Shown: one piece after another, positions 11,932 through 20,672 of the stretch
Layout of the letters: each line of letters starts with the position of its first letter
Numbering within the stretch: the stretch's first letter is position 1
Source of the DNA: Nocardia sp. alder85J
GTDB lineage: Bacteria > Actinomycetota > Actinomycetes > Mycobacteriales > Mycobacteriaceae
Assembly (NCBI RefSeq): GCF_020176955.2
Contig: NZ_JAIUCZ020000002.1
Location: 1 to 64,000, forward strand
Reading direction: 5' to 3'
Length of the DNA: 64,000 nucleotides
The notes under the pieces: generated by a model
What the model was told of the DNA's origin: nothing
The model's input: only the letters and a program-made list of their open reading frames with translations
The model's database searches: none
Program-made: the position numbers and the translations under genes

Positions 11932-12092
11932 TGTACAACCCTACCGAGAATTCGGACACGAACGGATGTCGAGGGTGATGCTGCCAGGTTTCGGTGCGGG
12001 TGGATGTGCGAGGGTTGCCTCGCTCACACTGAGACGGAACGGTTGCCCCGGTTCGGTGGCCGAACCCGGTGACCGCAAGGAGGTTTTCCACT

Positions 12093-12848
12093 ATGACGGC
12101 TGTACAAGGGATTTCGGTCGACATCGAGACTCCCGACGGGATCGCGGACGCATACCTGGCCCACCCCGACGACGGTGCGCCGCATCCCGCCGTGCTGTTC
12201 TTCGTCGACGCCTTCGGCCTGCGCCCGGCCATCCGTGAGATGGCGGACCGGCTCGCCGCCGCCGGCTACACCGTGCTGGTCCCGAACGTGTTCTACCGGC
12301 ACGGCCGGGCTCCTGTGGTGGAGCTCCCGGACTTCATCGACCACGGCGATCGCGCGGGCACGTTCTCGAAGATCGGCCCGATCATGCAATCGCTGACCAC
12401 CGAACTCGCGATGTCGGACGCGGGCGCCTACCTGCGCTGGCTGGAGAACGATTCCCGCGTCGCCGCCGGTCCCGTCGGCCTGAACGGCTACTGCATGGGC
12501 GCCCGCCTGGCCCTGCTCACCGCCGGCACCTACCCGGACCGCGTCGCCGCCGCGGCCGGCTTCCACGGCGGCCGCCTGGCCACCGACGACGAGAACAGCC
12601 CGCACCTGGTCGCCGACCGCGTGACCGCGGAACTGTACTTCGGCCACGCCGACAACGACCAGTCGATGCCCCCCGAGCAGATCGACCGCCTGAGCAAGGC
12701 GCTGGACGAAGCCGGTGTCCGCCACCGCTCCGAGGTCTACGCGGGCGCCTCGCACGGCTACACGATGCCCGACACCTCCGTCTACAACAAGGAAGGCGCG
12801 GAACGGCACTGGACCGAGTTGATCGCCCTGTTCGGCCGCACACTGTAG
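12093..12848 (+). CDS. Dienelactone hydrolase family protein
   Basis: Predicted 251-residue alpha/beta hydrolase. The nucleophile motif GYCMG gives Cys134; Asp187 (GHADND) and His221 (ASHGYTM) complete the likely triad. The substrate is unknown; family members hydrolyse dienelactones or other esters. ATG 12093 follows an excellent AAGGAGG (12077-12083) by nine bases. It interrupts the glgE-glgP neighbourhood and is followed immediately by repeat copy B. Confidence 0.9.
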   Translation: MTAVQGISVDIETPDGIADAYLAHPDDGAPHPAVLFFVDAFGLRPAIREMADRLAAAGYTVLVPNVFYRHGRAPVVELPDFIDHGDRAGTFSKIGPIMQSLTTELAMSDAGAYLRWLENDSRVAAGPVGLNGYCMGARLALLTAGTYPDRVAAAAGFHGGRLATDDENSPHLVADRVTAELYFGHADNDQSMPPEQIDRLSKALDEAGVRHRSEVYAGASHGYTMPDTSVYNKEGAERHWTELIALFGRTL

Positions 12849-12966
12849 TTTCGGCCTTCGCTTCGCTGCGGCGGGTTCTCGGCCCCTGAGTCTCGATTCT
12901 TCCCTCCTCCGCTCCTCCGCTTCGCTCCCCCGCTCCGTCGGTCCAGAATCGAGACGGGCCGAGAAC
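12849..12966 (-). repeat. Palindromic interspersed repeat, copy B (inverted)
   Basis: The reverse complement matches copies A and C with about six differences in 115 bases. Its end abuts the TAG stop of the dienelactone hydrolase gene. The flank beyond GTTCTCGG also resembles copy A (ACGTTGAT against ACGTTAAT). It lacks the extra 50 bases shared by A and C. Confidence 0.85.
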
Positions 12967-13057
12967 ATCAACGTGGGGGGTGACGAGGGAGGGCGAGTCG
13001 GGACGGGCCGCGAACCGCCGGCCCGGGCTGGGAACCCGGTGCCGGTTGGCGAACACT

Positions 13058-13432
13058 CTAATGCGGGACCAGTTGCATGGTGGTTGCTGCGGCTTGGGGG
13101 CCGGTGATGGAGTCGATGATGTTTGCCGCGTAGCGATGGTATTTGCTGCGGTAGGCGGCGTCGATCCGGTCGTTGACGTCCGAGCCGGCGTCCACGAAGG
13201 TCACGTCGCGCTCGACGCCGTCGGTGCTGACGTGGCCTTCGTGATTTCGGCGGGTGCCGCGGTACCAGGTCGCGGTCGGTCCGTTGACCGAGCGGACGTA
13301 GACCGCGTCGCCGTCGCGGACGGCCCAGATGACGCGGGGGCTGCTCAGCGAGCCGTCGCGACGCCGTGAGGAGATCTCGATCTCGTCCTCGTGGCCGAGG
13401 CGGGTGAGTTCGTCGGTGGTCCATGTGGTCAT
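13058..13432 (-). CDS. DUF2255 family protein
   Basis: Predicted 124 residues, starting MTTWTTDELTRLG, with the family-like EIEISSRRRDG, VIWAVRDGDAVYVRSVNG and WYRGTRR stretches. Function is unknown; the fold is thought to resemble flavin-binding split-barrel proteins, but no cofactor motif is certain here. ATG preceded by GGAGG seven bases upstream. It is divergent from glgP, with 213 bp between the genes. Confidence 0.8.
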   Translation of the reverse strand: MTTWTTDELTRLGHEDEIEISSRRRDGSLSSPRVIWAVRDGDAVYVRSVNGPTATWYRGTRRNHEGHVSTDGVERDVTFVDAGSDVNDRIDAAYRSKYHRYAANIIDSITGPQAAATTMQLVPH

Positions 13433-13645
13433 GACTGCCTCCATCCTCTGCGGTCTGCCGCGTGTCTCCGTATCCGCTGTCGGTGTCGTCGCGGGGCGCC
13501 GATCGGGGCCCTCCTGCGAGTGTGGCAGAGCCGCCGGAATCTCGCGGCGGGGGTCCGGGGATGTTGATCGTGTGCGGGTGTCGAAAAGGTCTGTGACCGG
13601 CCGCTGAACCAGCGCGTACCTGCACTGACGTGTAGGGTTTGGCCG

Positions 13646-16213
13646 ATGAAGGCTCTGCGTAGGTTCACCGTCCGCGCCCATCTGCCCGAACGCTTGGCGG
13701 CGCTGGCCGAGCTCGCCACCAACCTTCGTTGGTCGTGGCATTCACCCACCCAGGACCTGTTCGCGGAGCTCGATCGGGAGCTGTGGCCACAGGTCGGTCA
13801 CGATCCGGTGCGCATGCTCGGCGAGGTGCCCGCCGCCCGGCTGGACGAGCTGGCCGCCGACGAGGCGTACACGCGGGCCGTCGATGCCGCGGCCGCCGAC
13901 CTGCAGGACTATCTCACCAGGCCGCGCTGGTTCGGCCGCCAGGAGTCCGGGCCGCGCTGTATCGCCTACTTCTCGATGGAATTCGGTGTCACCGAGGTGT
14001 TGCCGAACTACTCCGGCGGCCTGGGCATCCTGGCCGGCGACCATCTGAAGGCCGCCTCCGATCTGGGCCTGCCGCTTATCGGCATCGGATTGTTGTACCG
14101 CTCCGGCTATTTCCGGCAGTCGCTCACCGCCGACGGCTGGCAGGTCGAGCACTATCCCGCGCTCGACCCGCAGGGCCTGCCGCTGCGGCTGCTCACCGAA
14201 TCGGGAGCGCCGGTGCTGGTGCACGTGCCGATGGCGGAGGGCCGGGTGCTGCGCGCACGGGTGTGGATCGCGCAGGTGGGCCGAATCCCGTTGCTGCTGC
14301 TGGATTCCGACATCGCCGAGAACGACGCCGAACTGCGCGCGGTCACCGACCGGCTGTACGGCGGCGACCAGGACCACCGGATCAAACAGGAGATTCTGGC
14401 CGGAGTAGGCGGCGTCCGCGCGGTGCGGGCCTACACCCGCGCACACGGTCTGCCAGACCCGGACGTGTTCCACATGAACGAGGGCCACGCGGGCTTCCTC
14501 GGCATCGAGCGCATCCGCGAATTCATGGCCACCGGAATGGATTTCGACGCCGCGCTGACCGCGGTGCGGGCCGGCACCGTGTTCACCACACACACGCCGG
14601 TACCCGCCGGCATCGACCGCTTCGCCGCCGCGCTGGTGCGCCGATACTTCGGCGGCGCCCACGGCGAACGCGAATCCGCGTTGCTGCCGGGCGTTTCCGT
14701 GGATCGCATCCTGGCCCTGGGCCGGGAGGCCGACCCCTCGGTGTTCAACATGGCCCACCTCGGCCTGCGCCTGGCCCAGCGCGCCAACGGCGTGTCCAAA
14801 CTGCACGGCGAGGTGAGCCGCGCGATGTTCGCGGCCCTGTGGCCGGGCTTCGACTCGGCCGAGGTGCCGATCGGCTCGGTCACCAACGGCGTGCACGCCC
14901 CCACCTGGGCCGCCCGCGAATGGATAGACAAGGCAAGGCAATTCGTCGGCCCCGAACTGGTCGAGGAAGCCCGCGGCTGGGAGCAGTTGCAGGACGTCGA
15001 CCTGCGCGAACTGTGGTCGACACGCAACGACCTGCGCGCCACCCTGGTCGAGGAGATCCGCCGCCGCCTGCGCGTGTCCTGGCTGGAGCGCGGCGCGGCC
15101 CCCGCCGAACTGGGCTGGATCGACGAGGCCTTCGACCCCCGAGTCCTCACCGTGGGTTTCGCCCGCCGAGTCCCGACCTACAAACGCCTGACCCTCATGC
15201 TGCGCGACCCGGAACGCCTGCGCGCCATGCTCCTGGACCCGGACCGCCCGGTGCAACTCGTGGTGGCCGGCAAGAGCCACCCCGCCGACGACGGCGGCAA
15301 AGCGCTGATCCAGCAAGTCGTCCGATTCGCCGACGACCCCGCGGTCCGCAACCGCATCGTGTTCCTGCCCGACTACGACATGTCGATGGCCCGCTACCTG
15401 TACTGGGGCTGCGATGTCTGGCTGAACAACCCGCTGCGCCCCCTGGAAGCCTGCGGCACCTCAGGCATGAAGGCAGCCCTCAACGGCGCCCTCAACCTGT
15501 CCATCCGCGACGGCTGGTGGGACGAGATGTACGACGGCGAGAACGGCTGGGCCATCCCCACCGCCGACGGCGTCAACGACGACCACCGCCGCGACGACCT
15601 GGAGGCAGGCGCTCTCTACGACCTTCTGGAACGCTCGGTACTCCCGCGCTTCTACGACCGCGACCACGACGACCTGCCGACCCGCTGGCTGGAAATGGTC
15701 CGCCACACCCTGCAAACCCTCGGCCCGAAGGTCCTGGCCTCCCGCATGGTCCGCGACTACGCCGTCGACTACTACCGCCCCGCCGCAGCCGCCTACGCGA
15801 AGATCTCCGCCGACGAATTCGCCGGCGCCCGAGAACTGTCCGACTACCGCCGCCGAGTGGAAACGGCATGGCCCCAGGTAAAAGTCGTCCAGGTCGACAG
15901 CGCCGGCCTCCCCGACACCCCCGTGATCGGCAACGACCTGTGGCTGCGAGCCCGCATAGACCTCGACGGCCTCTCCCCGGCAGACGTGGTGGTCCAGGCA
16001 GTCCTGGGCCGAGTCTCCGGCGCCGACGACCTCTCCGACGTCACCGCCATCGAAATGCCCCACACCGGAACCGGCAGCGGCACAGAAATTTTCACCATAG
16101 AAACCCCCGTCCCCCTCTCCGGCGCAGTCGGCTACACCGTGCGAGTCCTCCCCCGCCACCCCCTCCTGTCCTCCTCCGCAGAACTGGGCCTGATGGCCGC
16201 CGCCACCCCCTAA
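13646..16213 (+). CDS. glgP: Alpha-glucan (glycogen/maltodextrin) phosphorylase
   Basis: Predicted 855-residue GT35 phosphorylase releasing glucose-1-phosphate from alpha-1,4-glucans. Visible are the N-terminal LATNLRWSWHSPTQDL of the actinobacterial (Rv1328-like) subfamily, ISFYSMEFG-type YFSMEFGVTEVLPNYSGGLG, NEGHAGF, TTHTPVPAGIDRF and the PLP-lysine region EACGTSGMKAALNGALNL. Codon use drifts towards C-ending codons in the last third, without disruption. It completes the local glucan gene set with glgE and glgB. Confidence 0.95.
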   Translation: MKALRRFTVRAHLPERLAALAELATNLRWSWHSPTQDLFAELDRELWPQVGHDPVRMLGEVPAARLDELAADEAYTRAVDAAAADLQDYLTRPRWFGRQESGPRCIAYFSMEFGVTEVLPNYSGGLGILAGDHLKAASDLGLPLIGIGLLYRSGYFRQSLTADGWQVEHYPALDPQGLPLRLLTESGAPVLVHVPMAEGRVLRARVWIAQVGRIPLLLLDSDIAENDAELRAVTDRLYGGDQDHRIKQEILAGVGGVRAVRAYTRAHGLPDPDVFHMNEGHAGFLGIERIREFMATGMDFDAALTAVRAGTVFTTHTPVPAGIDRFAAALVRRYFGGAHGERESALLPGVSVDRILALGREADPSVFNMAHLGLRLAQRANGVSKLHGEVSRAMFAALWPGFDSAEVPIGSVTNGVHAPTWAAREWIDKARQFVGPELVEEARGWEQLQDVDLRELWSTRNDLRATLVEEIRRRLRVSWLERGAAPAELGWIDEAFDPRVLTVGFARRVPTYKRLTLMLRDPERLRAMLLDPDRPVQLVVAGKSHPADDGGKALIQQVVRFADDPAVRNRIVFLPDYDMSMARYLYWGCDVWLNNPLRPLEACGTSGMKAALNGALNLSIRDGWWDEMYDGENGWAIPTADGVNDDHRRDDLEAGALYDLLERSVLPRFYDRDHDDLPTRWLEMVRHTLQTLGPKVLASRMVRDYAVDYYRPAAAAYAKISADEFAGARELSDYRRRVETAWPQVKVVQVDSAGLPDTPVIGNDLWLRARIDLDGLSPADVVVQAVLGRVSGADDLSDVTAIEMPHTGTGSGTEIFTIETPVPLSGAVGYTVRVLPRHPLLSSSAELGLMAAATP

Positions 16214-16223
16214 CCACCCGATC

Positions 16224-16270
16224 CCCGGCCCAGCGATTACCTCCCCGAGAGCAATCGCCCCAGGGCCGGG
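16224..16270 (+). terminator. Imperfect hairpin after glgP
   Basis: CCCGGCCC then GCGATT (16224-16238) can pair with AATCGC then GGGCCGGG (16253-16270), with a one-base against four-base internal bulge. It starts ten bases after the glgP stop. Confidence 0.5.
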
Positions 16271-16339
16271 CCCATCCAGCCCCAACGAGCAGGCTCAACG
16301 CCTGCCCACCCTGGGCCCCGTCCACGAATTCCGGCCAGA

Positions 16340-16482
16340 CACTCCAGTGGTTGCCCGAGGCCCGCTGGCGCGCCATCAACGGCGCCCACCTGGTCCCGCT
16401 GGTCCGTACCGGGGCCACCTTCGTCAAGGGCGAACTCGTCGAACGCCCGGCCGACCGATCAGCCGAGAAGGAGGCCGCCTGA
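16340..16482 (+). pseudogene. Gene fragment, possibly a transposase C-terminal tail
   Basis: About 46 codons ending at the TGA at 16480-16482 read WLPEARWRAINGAHLVPL followed by VRTGATFVKGELVERP. This looks like a protein C-terminus without any start or upstream body; its frame upstream is only the shadow of glgP. From memory it resembles tails of IS transposases of the mutator type, but I could not verify this. Together with the truncated ORF and repeat copy C it marks a scar of past insertions. Confidence 0.4.
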
Positions 16483-16534
16483 AACTCGCCGATCCATAAG
16501 GTCCTGACAATATCTCGCCGATCAGGAGAACTTC

Positions 16535-16618
16535 GTGCCAATCCGCCAGACAGTCGCCGACTTTCTCGCCGCAGGCCCGCTGCCCGACTGTTCTCGGCCC
16601 GTCTCGATTCTGGACTGA
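16535..16618 (+). pseudogene. Truncated reading frame cut by repeat copy C
   Basis: A GTG at 16535, six bases after AGGAG (16524-16528), opens VPIRQTVADFLAAGPLPD. The frame then enters repeat copy C at 16590 and stops at the TGA at 16616-16618, giving 27 residues. The strong start signal and sudden end at the repeat boundary suggest the N-terminus of a former gene interrupted by the element. Identity of the original gene is unknown. Confidence 0.4.
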
Positions 16619-16757
16619 CGGAGCGGGGGAGCGAAGCGGAGGAGCGGAGGAGGGAAGAATCGAGACTGAGGGGCCGAGAACCCGCCGGAGCGAAGCGGAG
16701 GCCAAAAACACAGCCGGTCACCACCGAGAAGGCAAAACCCTCAGTGCCCGCACCTCC
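16590..16757 (+). repeat. Palindromic interspersed repeat, copy C
   Basis: The first 119 bases are identical to copy A and the next roughly 48 are nearly so. It contains the same arm pair GTTCTCGGCCC/GGGCCGAGAAC and GTCTCGATTCT/AGAATCGAGAC. It directly follows a short reading frame with good start signals. Confidence 0.85.
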
Positions 16758-16849
16758 AACTCCGGTCCGGCCCCGCTCGACCCGGCTACTGACTCCGGCC
16801 CAGCCCACCGGCACACCAGGCGCAATACTTCACCCAGCCCCCACCCCCT

Positions 16850-18898
16850 TCAAGCCAACGTCCGTTTCAAAATCTTGCCCGTCGCATTACGCGGCAGAGT
16901 ATCCAGAAAAGTAATGTCCCGAGGCACCGAAAACCGCCCGAGCCGATGCCGAATGTAATCCCGCACCATATCCGCATCGAGCCGCGACCCATCCCGGGCA
17001 ACCACGAAAGCCGCCAGCCGCTGCCCATACTCCCGATCCGGCACCCCCACCACCGCCACCTCGCTCACCTGCGGCAAGTGTGCCAGCGCCTCCTCCACAG
17101 GCCGGGGAAATACATTCTCCCCACCCGAGATGATCATCTCGTCCCCCCGCCCCGCGACGAACAACCGCCCACCGGCATCCAGATACCCCACGTCACCGGT
17201 ATCGAGCATCCCATCAGCCTCCGCAGGCGCATGCGCATCGGTATACCCGTCGAACAACATGTGATTCCCGACGAAGATGCTCCCGGTGGCGCCGATCGGC
17301 ACCGGCCGCCGATCCGGCCCCAGCACCGCCACCCGAGTGCCCAGCGGCGGCCGCCCCGCACACGCCGGTGACAACCGCAGGTCCGCCGGATCCGCGATGG
17401 TCGCCCACGACACCTCGGTGGACCCGTACACGTTGTAGAGAATGTCGCCGAACCCGTCGAGAAACCGCAACACCGCCGCCTCGGACAGCGGCGCCCCGCA
17501 ACTCGCGACGACCCGCAGACTGGACAGGTCGTAACGATCACGAACATGGTCGGGCAGATCCAGAATCCGATTCACCATGACCGGCACGACGATCAACGAG
17601 GAGACCCCGTGCTCCTCGATCAGCCGCAGACAGTCCTCGGCGTCGAAGCGTTCCGGCAGCACCACCGTCGCCCGCAGCGGCGTGCTGATCTGCAAGGCCG
17701 CCAGCCCCCACGTGTGGAACAGCGGCGCCGGAATCAGCATGGTCTCGTTCATCCGCAACGGAATTCGCGACAGCAGCGCCGCCACCGTCCCGAACCCTTT
17801 GGGCTGCGGCCGCCGAGCACTCTTCGGCGAGCCGCTGGTGCCGGACGTCAGCACGATCTCGCGCCCCGGCGTGTCCGGTCGTTCGAACGTCCCGGCCCCG
17901 GCGGCGATCAGATCGGCGACGGTGAGACGTTCCGAAGTGGGCGGCGGCCCGGTGGTGGTGAACCGAGGGATCTCCGGCGGCAGATACCGCACCAGCCATT
18001 CCAGCGCGGGATCCGCGAAGATGGCCGCCATCCGATGCTTGTCCGCGAGTTCCGCCAGCCGCGCGGCCGCCACCCCGGTGTTGAGCAGCACCGCGTCGAC
18101 GCCGAGTTTCCCGGCGGCGACCATGATCTCGACCATCTCCGCGTGGTTGCGGGACAGCACACCCACGGTGTCGCCGGGCCCGTAACCGAGGTCGGCGAGC
18201 GCGCTCGCCAGCGCGTGGGTGCGGTCGTGCACCTCGGCGAAGGTGCGGTCGCCGTGGTCGTCGACGATCGCGAAGCGATGCGGCGAATGGGCCGCGCCCG
18301 CCGCGTACCCGCCGGCCAGGGTGAACCCCCATTTGGCCAGTCGTCCCAGCTGTCGCAGGCCGCGGTCGAGCCGGTAGGTGCGCACGACGCCGGTGGCGAC
18401 CATCTGCCGCGCCACCCCGGCCTGCTGGCGCAGCGAGGTGTCCTCGGCGTTGGTGACGGTCGAGGTGGGTGCGCCGCGCACCAGATCGGCGAGCCGGTGC
18501 AGGCCCGCGGTCACCCAGTCGGCGACGGCCCGGTTGCTCGCCGAGGCCACCACCGGATGCACACGATCGGCCGCGAACACGGTGACGGTGACGCGGGTGC
18601 GCCGGACGCTGCCGTTCTCGTCCAGCCGAATCGCGGCGAAGGCGCCGTCGGCGCAGCGCAGGTCCAGATTCTCCAGGTGCCGCCCGACGGTCAGCCGCAC
18701 CTCGACGGCCTGGATGTCGGTGGCGTCGCGGCCGACACGCAGCCGCAACCGGGTGCTGTCCTGGTCGGTGCCGAGCTGTTCGCACGACCCGATACCCGGG
18801 AAGACCCGGGGGTAGACGTGCGGGTCGCGCAGGAGCTTCCATACAGCGCTGCGGGCGACCGGGAGGTCCACGGTCGCGTCGACGATATCGGTAACCAA
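16850..18898 (-). CDS. SRPBCC domain-acyl-CoA synthetase (ANL) fusion
   Basis: Predicted 682 residues. Residues 1-140 look like a START/SRPBCC domain (VTDIVDATVDLPVARSAVWK, DPHVYPRVFPGI). Residues from about 190 form an AMP-forming ligase: LTSGTSGSPKSARRP (P-loop), YNVYGSTEVSW, LFVAGRGDEMIISGGENV and the catalytic Lys in LPRNATGKILKR. It should activate a carboxylic acid via an acyl-AMP; substrate unknown. The start is TTG at 18898, supported by GAGGAG eight bases upstream. ANL enzymes with an SRPBCC front end are unusual. Downstream lies repeat copy C. Confidence 0.87.
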   Translation of the reverse strand: MVTDIVDATVDLPVARSAVWKLLRDPHVYPRVFPGIGSCEQLGTDQDSTRLRLRVGRDATDIQAVEVRLTVGRHLENLDLRCADGAFAAIRLDENGSVRRTRVTVTVFAADRVHPVVASASNRAVADWVTAGLHRLADLVRGAPTSTVTNAEDTSLRQQAGVARQMVATGVVRTYRLDRGLRQLGRLAKWGFTLAGGYAAGAAHSPHRFAIVDDHGDRTFAEVHDRTHALASALADLGYGPGDTVGVLSRNHAEMVEIMVAAGKLGVDAVLLNTGVAAARLAELADKHRMAAIFADPALEWLVRYLPPEIPRFTTTGPPPTSERLTVADLIAAGAGTFERPDTPGREIVLTSGTSGSPKSARRPQPKGFGTVAALLSRIPLRMNETMLIPAPLFHTWGLAALQISTPLRATVVLPERFDAEDCLRLIEEHGVSSLIVVPVMVNRILDLPDHVRDRYDLSSLRVVASCGAPLSEAAVLRFLDGFGDILYNVYGSTEVSWATIADPADLRLSPACAGRPPLGTRVAVLGPDRRPVPIGATGSIFVGNHMLFDGYTDAHAPAEADGMLDTGDVGYLDAGGRLFVAGRGDEMIISGGENVFPRPVEEALAHLPQVSEVAVVGVPDREYGQRLAAFVVARDGSRLDADMVRDYIRHRLGRFSVPRDITFLDTLPRNATGKILKRTLA

Positions 18899-19166
18899 CA
18901 GCTTGCACTCCTCACTGGGCCGGGCGCGGAGGCGCGGATGGTCGGAATAACGTATTTGTAACGGCCCTCACAGGATGGGTCAAGGAAAGTCGGATTTTAG
19001 GTGAATCTTTCGGTAAATTGCCCAGTAATTGCATGTGAACGTCCGTCTCGTACAACGGGTGACAGCACCGATTGCCATTGGTTAGCTGTGGCGATTTCCC
19101 TCCGGCGTGTCGCGACGGCTACCGTGCCGGAGGCAGCTCCTTCGTTCGGCGGTGTGGAGACCTCAG
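18899..19166 (+). promoter_or_regulatory. AT-richer leader of the permease gene with a hairpin
   Basis: The 268-bp gap between the divergent synthetase and permease genes is AT-richer at 18945-19080 and should hold both promoters. A hairpin at 19099-19133 pairs CCTCCGGC with GCCGGAGG, with a nested ACGG/CCGT pair in its loop, 33 bases before the permease ATG. I could not match it to a purine riboswitch. Confidence 0.4.
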
Positions 19167-20528
19167 ATGACAACCGACGTCCAGCCGCGGTCCCGCGGTC
19201 GCGTCGACGCGTATTTCGGCATCTCGCGGCAGGGATCGACCGTGAAGCGCGAGATCATGGCCGGCACCGTCACCTTCCTGGCGATGTCCTATGTGCTGGC
19301 GGTCAATCCGGCCGTGCTCGGTGACCACGGCCCGCTCGGCGCCCGCGGCATCCCGACGCAGGCGGTGTTCACCGCCACCGCGGTCGCCGCCGTGGTCGGC
19401 ACGCTGGTGATGGGGCTGTGGGCGCGCTACCCGGTGGCGCTGGCGCCGGGCATGGGGCTCAATGCCTTCTTCGCCTACTCGGTGGTGCTGGGTATGGGTA
19501 TCCGCTGACAGGAGGCGTTGTCGGGCACCCTGCTGTCCGGTGTGATCTTCTTCGTCCTGGCGATCACCAGGATTCGCGAGAAGATCATCGACGCGATCCC
19601 GTTGCAGATGAAGCTGGCCGTCGGCGCGGGCATCGGCCTGTTCGTGGCGTTCCTGGGCCTGAAGAACGCCGGAATCGTGGTCGCCAGTGACGCCACGCTG
19701 GTGCATCTGGGCGACTTCAACCGCGGCAGCACCCTGCTGGCCCTGTTCGGGCTGCTGGTGACCGTGGTGTTCCTGGTGCTGGGCGCGCACGGCGCGGTGC
19801 TGTACGGCATCGTCGCCACCACCGTGGTGGGCATCGTCAGCGGGCTGGTGCACCTGCCGCACGCGGTGGTCGACACCCCACACGGGCTGGACCAGACCTT
19901 CGGGCAGGCGATCGTGCACCTGCCGCACGCCTTCACCGGGCAGATGGCGATCGTGGTGCTCACCATGCTGTTCGTCGACTTCTTCGATGCCTCCGGCACG
20001 CTGATCGGCATCGCCAACCAGGCCGGACTACTCGGCCCCGACGGTAAACTGCCGCGCGCGGCGCAGGCGCTGGCCGCCGACTCGATCGGCACCACCGCGG
20101 GCGCGATCATCGGCACCTCGACCACCACCGCCTACGTGGAATCCACCGCCGGGGTGAGCGCGGGCGGCCGCACCGGGCTGACCGCGGTGGCGACGGCCTG
20201 CTGGTTCGCGGTGGCGATGTTCTTCTTCCCGGTGTTCGCGGTGGTGGCGGGCGCGCCCGCGGTCACCGCGCCCGCGCTGATCGTGGTGGGTGTGCTGATG
20301 GCCCGCTCACTCGGCGACATCGAGTGGCACAAGCTGGAATACGCGATACCCGCATTCCTCACCGTGATCATGATGCCACTGACCTATTCGATCGCCAACG
20401 GCATCGCGATGGGGCTGCTGTTCTATCCGGTGGTGATGGTGGCCAAGCGCCGGGCCCGTGAGGTGCATCCGGTGATGTGGGTGCTGATGGCGGTGTTCCT
20501 CGGCTACTTCTTCTTCCTCGCCGAGTAG
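19167..20528 (+). pseudogene. AzgA-type NCS2 purine permease with an in-frame TGA at codon 114
   Basis: The frame encodes a 453-residue permease for adenine/guanine/hypoxanthine, with AGTVTFLAMSYVLAVNP, GMGLNAFFAYSVVLGMG, FVDFFDASGTL and GTSTTTAYVESTAGVSAGGRTG. Codon 114 (19506-19508) is TGA where relatives typically have Trp, followed without a frame change by QEALSGTLLSGVIFF. The rest of the gene shows no decay. It is therefore a recent nonsense mutation, a sequencing error, or a leaky UGA (next base C). AGGAGG at 19510-19515 could permit a restart near TTG 19518. Without readthrough only 113 residues are made. Confidence 0.85.
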
Positions 20529-20547
20529 CATGCACCCCTTCCCCCAG

Positions 20548-20583
20548 GTCCCCGCGCCAGGTTGCAGGGCGCGGCGCGGGGAC
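20548..20583. terminator. Bidirectional hairpin between permease and dinG
   Basis: A perfect 11-bp stem pairs 20548-20558 (GTCCCCGCGCC) with 20573-20583 around a 14-base loop. It lies between two convergent genes. Confidence 0.65.
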
Positions 20584-20672
20584 GTGGCACATCCGATGAG
20601 GGAATTGGGGGAACATCGGAGTACCACCGCCCAGTTTACTTCCGTTCAGAAGGTAGTGCGGGATGGTGATTT

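Noticed and set aside
18945..19166. Possible purine riboswitch before the permease
   Set aside because: Only a generic hairpin is visible; no conserved purine-riboswitch core was found by eye.
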